Below are positions 1 through 7,872 of a stretch of 64,000 nucleotides of DNA, in pieces; position 1 is the first letter of the stretch, and every line of letters begins with the position of its first letter. Where the stretch lies: positions 248,001 to 312,000 of the forward strand of contig CAWIDG010000027.1 in NCBI GenBank assembly GCA_963834875.1, read 5' to 3'. Both the position numbers and the translations under genes were made by a program. Below the pieces are notes generated by a model. The model was given only the letters and a program-made list of their open reading frames with translations. It did not search any database and was not told the DNA's origin. The DNA is from DATAGF01 sp963834875. Lineage in GTDB: Bacteria; Actinomycetota; Thermoleophilia; Miltoncostaeales; Miltoncostaeaceae.

Positions 1-385
1 GGCCTGGTCGGAGGCGGTGTGGCCCGTCGCCACGCGGGCGTACCCGCCGTCCTCGGCGACCCGGCGGGCCGCCGCCAGGCGCGCGTCCCGGGCCCGCTGC
101 TGCACGCCCGGACCGGGCTCGACGGCCGGGGCGGCGAGGTGCGTCGCGAGCCCCATCGCGCGGGCAGCCGCGACCACCGCCGTCAGCCTCGTCGCGCGAC
201 TCCGGCCGCAGCCCGTGGTCCACCGTCAGCACGCCCACCGGGCCGTCGTGGAGCCCGGCGAGGACGTGCATGAGGCAGGTCGAGTCGGCCCCCCCGGACA
301 CCATCGCGAGGACCGGCGCGCCCGGCGGCAGCAGCCGGTGGCGGCGGCAGTACTCAGCGACGCGGTCCTCGAGGGTGGAGGGCAC
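1..385 (-). CDS. tilS: tRNA(Ile)-lysidine synthase, N-terminal part, frame-broken, runs off the left edge
   Basis: TilS ATP-dependently converts C34 of tRNA-Ile(CAU) to lysidine so that it reads AUA. From a GTG start at 385 the minus strand encodes the PP-loop motif SGGADS followed by TVDHGLRPESRDEA, the usual N-ATPase layout. Near 185-192 the frame breaks: one surplus base separates that part from a continuation reading TAVVAAARAMGLATH and, at the window edge, GHTASDQA, the position of the family's conserved HxxDDxxET-like segment. Start is 15 bp after the stop of the TlpA-like gene on the same strand. The C-terminal part lies outside the window. PP-loop N-type ATPase is certain; TilS is the best fit, although another PP-loop tRNA enzyme such as TtcA cannot be excluded from this fragment alone. 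Confidence 0.75.
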   Translation of the reverse strand, partial: MPSTLEDRVAEYCRRHRLLPPGAPVLAMVSGGADSTCLMHVLAGLHDGPVGVLTVDHGLRPESRDEADGGGRGCPRDGARDAPRRPGRRARSGRAAAGPGRAPGGGPPGRRGRRVRPRGDGPHRLRPG

Positions 386-399
386 GACCGGATTATGGT

Positions 400-912
400 C
401 TAGCCCGCGCCGAGCTTTTCGGCGTAGTCGTCGAGTTGCTGCCGGGTCAGCTCGCCGAACGCCGTCTGCGCGACCCGGCCCTCCTCGTCGAGGAACACCG
501 TGGCGGGGAGCCCGGTGACCCCGAAGGTGGCGGCGGTGTTCCCGCGCCGGTTGACGCCGAGGTCGAAGTCCACGCCGTAATCGCGCGCGAAGTCCCGGCT
601 CGCGGAGGGCTCGTCGGTGACGGCCAGGCCAACGACCCGGACGCCCGGGGTGGCGTCCGCGAACTCCACCAGGGCGGGCATCTCCCGCTGGCACGGCTCG
701 CACCAGGAGGCCCAGAAGTTCAGCACCAGCGGGCTGCCCTCGTAGTCGGCCAGCGCGAGCTCGCCCGCGCCGTCGAGGGAGTCGACCCGGAACGCCGGCG
801 CCGGGACGCGGTCGCCGGGCGGGATGACCGAGACCTCCTCGCCCCCGATCCTGCATCCGGCCAGCGCCGCCGTGGCGGCGACCAGCGCGAGGGCGGCCAG
901 CGCGCGGCGCAT
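400..912 (-). CDS. TlpA/ResA-like thiol-disulfide oxidoreductase lipoprotein
   Basis: 170-residue extracytoplasmic thioredoxin-fold protein. Residues 1-20 are a lipoprotein signal ending in lipobox LAGC, so the mature protein should be tethered to the outer face of the membrane. The redox motif WCEPC follows NFWAS in the typical TlpA context, and the cis-proline region GLPATVFLD is present. Family members reduce or oxidise cysteines of exported proteins, for example apocytochromes c; the multiheme qcrC and coxB genes in this window would be natural clients, but no adjacency supports that. ATG at 912 is chosen because it directly precedes the signal peptide; the reading frame stays open far upstream but with non-coding-like composition. 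Confidence 0.85.
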   Translation of the reverse strand: MRRALAALALVAATAALAGCRIGGEEVSVIPPGDRVPAPAFRVDSLDGAGELALADYEGSPLVLNFWASWCEPCQREMPALVEFADATPGVRVVGLAVTDEPSASRDFARDYGVDFDLGVNRRGNTAATFGVTGLPATVFLDEEGRVAQTAFGELTRQQLDDYAEKLGAG

Positions 913-940
913 CGCGGCGAGGCTAGCAACAGTTCCCGAC

Positions 941-1052
941 GCCTCTGCCTGGACGGGCGCGCCCCGGCGCCGGCCGGAGCCCGGCCAGGCTCGTCCGCCT
1001 CTGCCTGGACGGGCGCGCCCCGGCGCCAGCCGGAGCCCGGCCAGGCTCGTCC
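941..1052. repeat. Tandem duplicated 56-bp inverted-repeat unit
   Basis: Two consecutive 56-bp copies (941-996 and 997-1052) differ at about one base. Each copy contains GCCTGGACGGGC and, about 20 bases later, GCCCGGCCAGGC, which pair as a 12-bp stem with one mismatch. The pair lies between the divergent starts of the TlpA-like gene (912) and the PAP2 gene (1078). It has no T-tract, so it is not a classic terminator. A REP-like element or a regulatory double hairpin are both possible. Confidence 0.8.
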
Positions 1053-1077
1053 GCCCCGGATACCCTGCCCGGTCAAC

Positions 1078-1566
1078 ATGGGCCTGATGACACGGATCGA
1101 CCGCCGGGCCGGGACGAGGCTGCGCCGCGCGGTGGCGGCGCTGCCCGGGGGCCGCCGGGCCGCGCGGCTCGCGGCGGGGGCGCTGAGCCCCGCCTTCCGC
1201 GTGACGGTGGCGGTGATGATCGTCCGCACCCCGAGCCGGCGGGCCGGGCTGGAGGCGCTCGCCGCGAGCGTCGGCGCGGCCACCGTGGCCCGCCTCCTCC
1301 GCGACCGGCTCGCCCGCCGGCGGCCCGGCCCGCGCGCCGAAGGCGCCTTCCCCAGCCGGCACGCCGCCGCCGCCACGGCGATCGCCAGCGCTGCGGCGCG
1401 GCACGATCTCGCGCTCGGCCTCGCGCTCGCCGCCGCGGCCGCGGTGGGGCTCGCCGCCCGGGTGGCCTCGGCCGACCACGACCCGGCCGACATCGCCGCG
1501 GGCGCGGCGCTGGGGCTGGCGGCCGACCGCGCCGTGGAACGGCTCGTCGGCGACCGGGTAGCGTAG
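1078..1566 (+). CDS. PAP2-superfamily phosphatase-like membrane protein
   Basis: 162 residues. Two conserved PAP2 blocks are visible: FPSRHAAAATA (the PSGH-like block) and VASADHDPADIAAG (the SRxxxxxHxxxD-like block, here with A-D-H-D-P-A-D). Hydrophobic helices surround them, so it should be an integral membrane lipid-phosphate phosphatase or undecaprenyl-pyrophosphate phosphatase relative. It is short for the family and lacks an obvious N-terminal KxxxxxxRP motif. The ATG at 1078 lies just after the tandem hairpin repeat. Substrate unknown. Confidence 0.65.
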   Translation: MGLMTRIDRRAGTRLRRAVAALPGGRRAARLAAGALSPAFRVTVAVMIVRTPSRRAGLEALAASVGAATVARLLRDRLARRRPGPRAEGAFPSRHAAAATAIASAAARHDLALGLALAAAAAVGLAARVASADHDPADIAAGAALGLAADRAVERLVGDRVA

Positions 1567-1636
1567 GCCGCCGTGCCGGCACTCCTCCCCGCCACCGGCA
1601 AAGCCCGCGCCGGGCGGCTCGTCGTCACCGGCCAAC

Positions 1637-1993
1637 GTGATCAGCTGCACCCTGCTGCTCCTCGGCATCGTCGGGATGCTGATGACGAGGCTGGAGGAGA
1701 CGGAGGAGCTCGCCGTCTTCACGGTCCACCCGCTGACGGCCGTCGTCTGGTTCGTGCTCGGGGTCGTCGGCGTGGCGATGAGCGTCGACGCGCGCCGGGC
1801 GCAGGTCTACCTCGCGGCGACAGGCGGGCTCCTGGTGCTGTGGGGGCTGCTCTGCCTCGCCCTCGACGGCTCGCCGTCGGACGTCTTCGCCCGGGACCCG
1901 GAGCTGGTGGCGCTCCTGCTCGTCGGAGGGGCCGTGAGCCTCGTCGTGGCCCTCACGTCCCCCGTCGCCCGGCTCGACCGGGCGCTCGGCTGA
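1637..1993 (+). CDS. Small multi-pass membrane protein, DUF4383-like
   Basis: 118 residues, GTG start at 1637. Four hydrophobic segments can be seen (about residues 2-15, 30-50, 56-78 and 88-108). The pattern HPLTAVVWFVLGVVGVA followed by a second helix pair resembles actinobacterial DUF4383 proteins. No catalytic residues are apparent. It precedes argF on the same strand by 25 bp and may be co-transcribed. Assignment to DUF4383 rests on pattern resemblance only. Confidence 0.6.
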   Translation: MISCTLLLLGIVGMLMTRLEETEELAVFTVHPLTAVVWFVLGVVGVAMSVDARRAQVYLAATGGLLVLWGLLCLALDGSPSDVFARDPELVALLLVGGAVSLVVALTSPVARLDRALG

Positions 1994-2018
1994 TGCCCCG
2001 CCCCGCGGACGGGACCCC

Positions 2019-2969
2019 GTGACCGGCGGCTTCACCGCCCACCCGGCGCTCGCCGGCCGCTCGCTGCTGACCATGCGGCATCACCCTCCCGAGGCGGTCG
2101 AGGCGGTGCTCGATCTGGCAGACGAGCTCAAGGCCGCGCCGCGGGCCACCTGGCCCCCCCTCCTCGCCGGTCGCGTGATCGCGCTGATCTTCGAGCGGCC
2201 GTCCACCCGCACGCGGGTGTCGTTCGCGAGCGGCATCGCCCGCCTCGGCGGGGAGAGCCTGGTGCTGTCGCCCCAGGACATGCAGCTCGGCCGGGGCGAG
2301 ACGATCGAGGACACCGCGGTGGTCCTCGGGCGGATGGTGGACGCGGTGGTCCTGCGCACCGGGCCGCACGCGACCCTCGAGGAGCTCGACCGCGCCGCCG
2401 GGGTGCCCGTGATCAACGGCCTCACCTACGAGCACCACCCGTGCCAGGCGCTCGCCGACGCGCAGACGCTCCGCGAGCGCTTCGGGCAGCTCGCCGGGCT
2501 GCCGGTCGCCTACCTCGGCGACGGCAACAACTGCTGCGTCTCGCTCATGGTCGTGGGCGCGCTGACCGGGATGCGGGTGACGGCGGCATGCCCGGACGGC
2601 TACCGGCCGCCGCCCGACCTCGTGGACTGGGCCGACGCGGCCGCGCGCGGTCGGGGAGGCTCGTCGCGCGTGGTGACCGACCCCGACGAGGCCGTCGCGG
2701 GCGCGCGGGCCCTCTATACGGACACGTGGGTCTCCATGGGCGACGAGGGCGACGAGGGCGACCGGCTGGGCGCGTTCGAGCCCTACCGGATCGACGACGC
2801 CGCGATGGACCGCGCGGCGCCGGACGCGGTCGCGATGCACCCGCTGCCGGCCCACCACGGGCACGAGATCACCTACGAGGTCCTCCACGGGCCGCGCTCG
2901 GCCGTCTGGGACCAGGCCGAGAACCGCATGCACGCGCAGGCCGCCCTGCTCGCGCACATCCTGGGCTGA
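2019..2969 (+). CDS. argF: Ornithine carbamoyltransferase
   Basis: 316 residues, full length. Catalyses carbamoyl phosphate + L-ornithine to L-citrulline in arginine synthesis, in the cytoplasm. The carbamoyl-phosphate loop FERPSTRTRVSF, the HPCQALAD motif and GDGNN are all present. The C-terminal catalytic motif reads MHPLPAHHG, whereas OTCases normally have HCLPA with a catalytic cysteine; the HPLP form is that of aspartate carbamoyltransferase. The flanking AHHGHEIT and length favour the OTCase branch, so the assignment stands with reservation about ornithine specificity. GTG start at 2019 overlaps no other gene. No other arg genes are nearby. Confidence 0.82.
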   Translation: MTGGFTAHPALAGRSLLTMRHHPPEAVEAVLDLADELKAAPRATWPPLLAGRVIALIFERPSTRTRVSFASGIARLGGESLVLSPQDMQLGRGETIEDTAVVLGRMVDAVVLRTGPHATLEELDRAAGVPVINGLTYEHHPCQALADAQTLRERFGQLAGLPVAYLGDGNNCCVSLMVVGALTGMRVTAACPDGYRPPPDLVDWADAAARGRGGSSRVVTDPDEAVAGARALYTDTWVSMGDEGDEGDRLGAFEPYRIDDAAMDRAAPDAVAMHPLPAHHGHEITYEVLHGPRSAVWDQAENRMHAQAALLAHILG

Positions 2970-2990
2970 CGCCGGGGGCACGGGGCTGCC

Positions 2991-3719
2991 GTGATCCCCA
3001 TCGGCGACGTCAACCCGACGCGGCGCGCCCCGGTGCTCACGATCGGGCTGATGGTCGCGTGCACGCTGGTCTTCCTCTTCCAGATCGCGAAGCCGAGCGA
3101 CGGGACGATCGAGAGCGAGCAGGCGTTCATCTGCGAGTACGGGCTCGTCGCCGACAACCTCTTCGCCGACGGCGACCCGCCGATCGACGCGTGCCAGGAG
3201 CTGAACGCGGAGCGCAGCAGCTACCTCACCCTGTTCAGCAGCCAGTTCCTCCACGGCGGCTGGCTCCACCTGATCTTCAACATGCTGTTCCTGTGGGTCT
3301 TCGGCAACAACATCGAGGACCGCCTGGGCAGGGTCCGCTTCCTGCCCTTCTACCTGCTCTGCGGGGCCCTGGCGGGCATCGCCCAGTCGGCCGCGGACGC
3401 GGACAGCCCGGTGCCGCTCATCGGGGCGTCCGGCGCGATCTCGGGCGTGCTGGGGGCGTACCTCGTGCTCTACCCTCGCGTGGGCGTGTGGACCATCGTG
3501 TTGCCGTTCTTCTTCCTGCCGTTCAGGCTGCCGGCGTGGCTCTGGCTCGCGATCTACCTCGCGCTGCAGGTCGTCTTCCTGGGCGACTCGGCCGGGGGCG
3601 GGGACGTCGCCTACCTGGCGCACATCGGCGGCTTCGTCGCCGGGGCGGCGCTGATCAAGCCGTTCCTCATCGGGCGCGACGAGCCGCCGCGGCGGACGCC
3701 CGCGATCGGCTCGGCGTAG
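2991..3719 (+). CDS. Rhomboid-family intramembrane serine protease
   Basis: 242 residues with six or more membrane helices. The catalytic serine motif GASGAISG (about residues 145-152) and the catalytic histidine in AHIGGF (about 210) form the rhomboid Ser-His dyad; HGGWLHLIFNMLFLW and GNNIEDRLG are the usual helix 2 and L1 features. Acts in the cytoplasmic membrane to cleave transmembrane substrates. GTG start at 2991, 21 bp after argF; followed 10 bp later by a DUF2007 gene. Confidence 0.93.
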   Translation: MIPIGDVNPTRRAPVLTIGLMVACTLVFLFQIAKPSDGTIESEQAFICEYGLVADNLFADGDPPIDACQELNAERSSYLTLFSSQFLHGGWLHLIFNMLFLWVFGNNIEDRLGRVRFLPFYLLCGALAGIAQSAADADSPVPLIGASGAISGVLGAYLVLYPRVGVWTIVLPFFFLPFRLPAWLWLAIYLALQVVFLGDSAGGGDVAYLAHIGGFVAGAALIKPFLIGRDEPPRRTPAIGSA

Positions 3720-3729
3720 CGGTGCGACC

Positions 3730-4029
3730 GTGAGCATCTTCCGCCGCCGCGGGCACAGGCCGAAGGAGGAGCCGGCGCGCTGGGTCAAGGTCGCCTTCGC
3801 GCGCCATCAGCCGGAGGCGGAGATGCTCGCCAGCCTCCTGGCCGAGCTCGAGATCCCCGTGCTGGTGCGGCGCGCGACCATCGACGTGCCGGACATGCTC
3901 GCCGGAGGCCCGCGCGAGCTGCTCGTGCCGGCCGACCGCGCGCTCGAGGCCCGCGCGCTGCTCGACCCCATGGAGCCGATCGACGAGACGGGCGAGCCGG
4001 GCCGCGGTGCGCCAGAATCGTCGCCATGA
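3730..4029 (+). CDS. DUF2007-type small protein
   Basis: 99 residues, GTG start. The core WVKVAFARHQPEAEMLASLL followed by ELEIPVLVRR and ELLVPADRALEARALL matches the short ferredoxin-like fold of DUF2007 (putative signal-transducing domain). The function of the family is not established. Its 3' end overlaps the FIST gene by an ATGA, so the two are translationally coupled. Confidence 0.7.
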   Translation: MSIFRRRGHRPKEEPARWVKVAFARHQPEAEMLASLLAELEIPVLVRRATIDVPDMLAGGPRELLVPADRALEARALLDPMEPIDETGEPGRGAPESSP

Positions 4030-5225
4030 CGAGCACCGCCGCCACGTTCGGAGCGGGGCTGTCGCTCGCCGCCGACCCGGCGGAGGCCGCCCGCGAGGCC
4101 TGCGCGGCGGCGCGGCGCGGCCTCGCGGCCGGCCCCCCGACGCTGTCCGTCGTCTTCGCGTCGCCGCCGCTGTGCGAGGACGCGGAGGCCCTCCTCGCGG
4201 AGATCCACCGCGAGCTCGCTCCCGACCATCTGATCGGCTCCATGGGCGAGGCCATCGTCGCCGAGGGCCAGGAGGTCGAGGACGGCCCCGCGCTCGCGGT
4301 CTGGGCGGCCCGCCTGCCGGGAGCCGAGGTCATCCCGTTCCGGCTGGTCGCGCGCCCCGTGGCCGACGGCATGGGCGTGCTCGGCTGGCCTGACGCCATC
4401 GCGGACGCCCCCGCGGGCAACATCGGGCCGATCGTGATGCTGGCCGACCCGTTCACCTTCCCCGCCGACGGGCTGCTCGCCCAGCTCAACGAGGAGCCGG
4501 GGGCGCCCCCCGTCGTCGGCGGCCTGGCGTCGGGCGGGCGGCGGCCCGGGGACCACCGCCTGTTCGCCGGCGCGGACGTCCTGACGGAGGGCGCGGTCGC
4601 GGTGGCCCTGCGCGGGGCGCGCATCCGCACCGTGGTGTCGCAGGGATGCATGCCGATCGGGCCCGAGATGGTGATCACGGCCGCCGACGGCTCGACGGTC
4701 CACGAGCTGGCGGGCATGCCGGCCCTCGCCAAGCTCGAGGAGGTGATCGCCGCCCTCGATCCCGCCGAGCAGGAGCTGGCCGCCGAGGGCCTCCTCACCG
4801 GCCTGGTGATCGACGAGAACACCCCCGACTACGGGCGCGGCGACTTCCTCATCCGCTCGATCCACGGGGGCGACCGGGACACGGGAGCCCTGGTCGTGGG
4901 CGAGCGCGTGCGCGTGGGACAGACGATGCGCTTCCACGTGCGCGACGCCGGCTCGGCCGACGAGGACCTGCGAGCCGCGTTGCGCGACGCGCGCGGGGCG
5001 CTGGGCGGGGCGGCCCCCGGAGGGGCCCTCGTCTTCAGCTGCAACGGCCGCGGCACGCGCATGTTCCCGGCCCCGCACCACGACGCCGAGGCCATCGCCG
5101 ACGAGCTCGACCGCATCCCGGCCGCGGGCCTCTTCTGCAACGGCGAGATCGGGCCGGTCGGCGGCAAGAGCTTCGTCCACGGCTTCACGGCGACCATGGC
5201 CGTGTTCGCCGTTGACGAGACGTGA
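4026..5225 (+). CDS. FIST N- and C-domain sensory protein
   Basis: 399 residues. The N-terminal half (about 1-200) and C-terminal half (about 210-390) match the FIST arrangement, with the C-terminal signature FSCNGRGTRMF and GLFCNGEIGPVG. FIST proteins are predicted small-molecule sensors, often of amino acid ligands, linked to signalling proteins. No kinase or cyclase domain is fused here. It overlaps the DUF2007 gene by 4 bases (ATG at 4026) and ends before an intergenic region with paired inverted repeats. Confidence 0.9.
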   Translation: MTSTAATFGAGLSLAADPAEAAREACAAARRGLAAGPPTLSVVFASPPLCEDAEALLAEIHRELAPDHLIGSMGEAIVAEGQEVEDGPALAVWAARLPGAEVIPFRLVARPVADGMGVLGWPDAIADAPAGNIGPIVMLADPFTFPADGLLAQLNEEPGAPPVVGGLASGGRRPGDHRLFAGADVLTEGAVAVALRGARIRTVVSQGCMPIGPEMVITAADGSTVHELAGMPALAKLEEVIAALDPAEQELAAEGLLTGLVIDENTPDYGRGDFLIRSIHGGDRDTGALVVGERVRVGQTMRFHVRDAGSADEDLRAALRDARGALGGAAPGGALVFSCNGRGTRMFPAPHHDAEAIADELDRIPAAGLFCNGEIGPVGGKSFVHGFTATMAVFAVDET

Positions 5226-5229
5226 ATCG

Positions 5230-5310
5230 CATGTGAATTTCGGCCGCTCGAGCAGGTAAGTCCGGCGGTTTCACATGACGCCTGACGTAGCGATCTATAC
5301 TGCGGCGTCA
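5230..5310. promoter_or_regulatory. Intergenic region with two inverted-repeat pairs and a -10-like TATACT
   Basis: CATGTGAA at 5230-5237 is matched by TTCACATG at 5270-5277, and TGACGCC at 5276-5282 by GGCGTCA at 5304-5310. A TATACT hexamer (5296-5301) lies inside the second pair, 38 bp upstream of the ATG at 5339. No good -35 hexamer is found at 17 bp. The layout suits a promoter with operator sites for the following small DNA-binding-like gene, possibly autoregulated. Confidence 0.4.
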
Positions 5311-5338
5311 GAGCCACTTACACCGGACCGGAGGCGTC

Positions 5339-5758
5339 ATGGCCGACGACCAGCCCGCGACCAGGCGGGGCAACATCGGCAACGAGATCTTCGAGCAGGT
5401 CGAGAAGATCATGGCCGAGGAAGGCCTCACCCGCACCCAGGCGTTCCAGAAGCTGTCCGAGAGCACGGGGCGGCGCGCGGGAACCGTCGCGGCGAACTAT
5501 TACCGGGTGGCTCGGCAGCGCGGCGCGCCGCTGCAGCCGCGCAAGCGGCGCGCCGGGCCGCGGCGCAAGGGGACGCGGGCCGCCACCCGTGGCAGACGGC
5601 GCCGCGCGGCGCCCGTGAGCGTCGACGCCGCCCTCGCGCGGGCGACCGAGGCGATCCGCGACCTCGAGGCGATCGTGCGCAGGCAGGAGAAGGAGCTCGC
5701 CGGCATGCGCGACCTGGTGGCCGCAGCCGAGAAGGTCGTCCGCGACCGCTCCAAGTAG
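5339..5758 (+). CDS. Basic DNA-binding-like protein with C-terminal coiled coil
   Basis: 139 residues. The first 55 residues (NIGNEIFEQVEKIMAEEG onward, then TGRRAGTVAANYYRVARQRG) look like a helix-turn-helix fold. The middle (about 58-90) is a lysine/arginine/alanine-rich tail like that of actinobacterial nucleoid proteins, and the end (about 98-139) is a heptad-like coiled coil. No named family is recognised. Isolated gene with its own promoter-like region, facing a convergent dehydrogenase 6 bp away. Confidence 0.7.
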   Translation: MADDQPATRRGNIGNEIFEQVEKIMAEEGLTRTQAFQKLSESTGRRAGTVAANYYRVARQRGAPLQPRKRRAGPRRKGTRAATRGRRRRAAPVSVDAALARATEAIRDLEAIVRRQEKELAGMRDLVAAAEKVVRDRSK

Positions 5759-5764
5759 TCGGAG

Positions 5765-6798
5765 CTAGGGGAGCACGGGGCGCTTGGCGCCCCGCTCCTC
5801 GTCGAGGACCCTCGCCACGTCGGCGAGCCCGATCGGCTCCCCGAGCAGCTCGGCGAACGGCAGCGCGCCCGCGGCGAGCATGTCGACGGCGGCCCGCACG
5901 GCGTCCGGCGTGTGGTGGTATGAGCCGCGGAGCGTGAGCTCCTGGTAGTGGAGCGGCCCTGTGGGGAGCGTCACCTCGCTCCCCGGCGGGCAGCCGCCGT
6001 GGAGCAGGACCTCCCCGCCCGGCCGGGCGAGCGCGGCCGCCGCCTGCCAGGTCTCGGGCCGCCCGACGGCCTCCACCACGACGTCCGGCCCCGCGCCCGC
6101 CGGGCATCTCGCGCCGCAGGGCGGCCACGCCCTCCGCGCCCCGACGGGGCCTCGTGCGCGGCCTCGGCTCCGAAGCGCAGCGCACGGGCGCGGCGATCCG
6201 GATGGGGGTCCGCGACGTGCACGCGGCATCCGCGCTCGGCCAGGACGCCGGCCAAGAGCTGGCCCTGCGCCCCTCCGCCGAGGATCAGGACGAGGTCGCC
6301 GGGCCCGGCCCCGCAGCGGGCGGCGGAGTGGAGGGCGCACGCGAGCGGCTCGGCCATCGCGGCGAGCGCAGGCGCGAGCCCCGCCGGGAGGGCCAGCGTG
6401 TTCCGCGCGACGATCGCCGCGGGCACGCGGAGGCGCTCGGCGAAGGCCCCGGCGAGGTGGACGATCGACTCGCAGAGGTTCGCGCGTCCCTCGCGGCACG
6501 CCCGACAGGCGCCGCAGGGGGCCGAGTTGGCGACCACGACGGCGTCTCCGACCGCGGGCCACGACACGCCGTCGCCGGCCTCGAGGACCGTCCCGGCGAC
6601 CTCGTGGCCCAGCGGCGCCGGGAGCGGCCCGAGGGCGGGGTGCGCGCCGGCGCGCACCATCTTCGCGTCGGTCGCGCAGGTCAGGGCGGCGTCGACGCGC
6701 ACCACGACCTCGCCTCGCGCGGCCCTCGGATCGGGCACCTCCTCGAGGCGCAGGTCGCCGGGTCCGTGGAGGATCAGGGCGCGCACGCCCGCTAGCAT
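5765..6798 (-). CDS. Zinc-type medium-chain alcohol/polyol dehydrogenase, broken by two +1 shifts
   Basis: Rebuilt length 343 residues. N-terminal part has the MDR catalytic region (GHEVAGTVLEAGDG) and the structural-zinc block PCGACRACREGRANLC; the Rossmann motif is LGGGAQGQ. The frame breaks twice between about 6095 and 6150: after GAEAAHEAPSGRG and after EGVAALRREMPGG; skipping one base at each point yields a continuous protein ending GPDVVVEAVGRPETW through to the usual MDR C-terminus. The 1034-bp span minus two bases is a multiple of three. ATG at 6798 is taken; a GTG 12 bp further in is equally close to the fold. Divergent from the prenyl synthase gene. Substrate unknown. Confidence 0.8.
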
Positions 6799-6834
6799 GC
6801 CGCGTCCGCCGTACCGAAGCTCCGGAGGCCGGCC

Positions 6835-7728
6835 ACGCCCTACCCCGAGCACCTGCGCGACATGGTCGAGGGCTACCTCCAGGGGCTCGACTTCGCCGCC
6901 ACCGACCCCGGGGAGCGTGTCGAGATGACGGGCACCGAGGGCCTCGTCGAGGCGATGCGCCATTCGCTCCTCGCCGGCGGCAAGCGCATCCGGCCGGTCC
7001 TCGCCCTGGCGACCGCCGAGAGCCTCGGCGAGCCTCCCGAGCGGCTGCTGCCCGCCGCCGCCGCCCTCGAGCTCGTCCACACCTACTCCCTGATCCACGA
7101 CGACCTGCCGGCGATGGACGACGACGAGCTCCGGCGGGGCCGGCCGACCTGCCACGTGCTCTACGGGGAGGACACCGCGATCCTCGCCGGGGACGCGCTG
7201 TTCGCGGAGGCCGTCCGCCTGGTGGCCGAGCGCCAGCCCGGCGGCGCCGAGGTGCGCGTCGGGATCCTGCTCGAGCTGAGCCGCGCCACCGGAGTGGGGG
7301 GAATGGTGGGGGGCCAGTACCTCGACCTGAAGGACCATGGGCGGGAGTCGCCGGCGGCCCTCCGCCGCGTCCACGCACTGAAGACCGGCCGCCTGATCGC
7401 CTGCGCGGTCCACTGCGCGCTCGTGCTCGCCCGGCCGGAGCCCGAGGTGGACGGGGCGCTTCGGGTGTTCGCCCGCGAGCTGGGGCTGCTGTTCCAGATC
7501 GTCAACGACATCCTCGACGTCGAGGGCTCGGAGGCCGATCTCGGCAAGTCCGTCGGCGCAGACGCCCGGCGGGGGAAGGTGACCTACGTCAGCAGCCACG
7601 GGATCGAGGGCGCGCGGCGGCTGGCGGGCGAGGCCCACTCGCGGGCCCTCGCCGCGCTGGCCGCGCTGCCCGGGCCGGCCGACGACCTGGTGGGCATCGC
7701 GGACCTGACCTTCGCGCGGCACCATTGA
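6835..7728 (+). CDS. Trans-isoprenyl (farnesyl/geranylgeranyl) diphosphate synthase
   Basis: Head-to-tail prenyltransferase supplying C15-C20 diphosphates, here presumably for squalene and hopanoids. GGKRIRPVLAL, the first Asp-rich motif HDDLPAMDDD and the second, FQIVNDILDVEG (NDxxD form), are present, as are KTGRL and GKSVGADARRGKVTYV. The first ATG is 6862, but the frame is open upstream and reads TPYPEHLRDMVEG, the normal family N-terminus; GGAGG at 6824-6828 sits 6 nt before an ACG codon at 6835, so initiation at ACG (or an ATG misread as ACG) is proposed. 297 residues from there. It heads the hopanoid operon, with a 144-bp gap to hpnH. Confidence 0.85.
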   Translation, partial: TPYPEHLRDMVEGYLQGLDFAATDPGERVEMTGTEGLVEAMRHSLLAGGKRIRPVLALATAESLGEPPERLLPAAAALELVHTYSLIHDDLPAMDDDELRRGRPTCHVLYGEDTAILAGDALFAEAVRLVAERQPGGAEVRVGILLELSRATGVGGMVGGQYLDLKDHGRESPAALRRVHALKTGRLIACAVHCALVLARPEPEVDGALRVFARELGLLFQIVNDILDVEGSEADLGKSVGADARRGKVTYVSSHGIEGARRLAGEAHSRALAALAALPGPADDLVGIADLTFARHH

Positions 7729-7872
7729 AGAAGGGGCGGCCGGCTTGCGCCAGGCCGGCTGTTCCACCTCCTCGACGGGCGTGCACCCGTGTTGCTGCGC
7801 TTTGTCGGGGATGGGCGGTGGGATAGCGTCTGTGAGAGCATCACGACCGTCCCGACCGGCCAGGAGCGCCAC

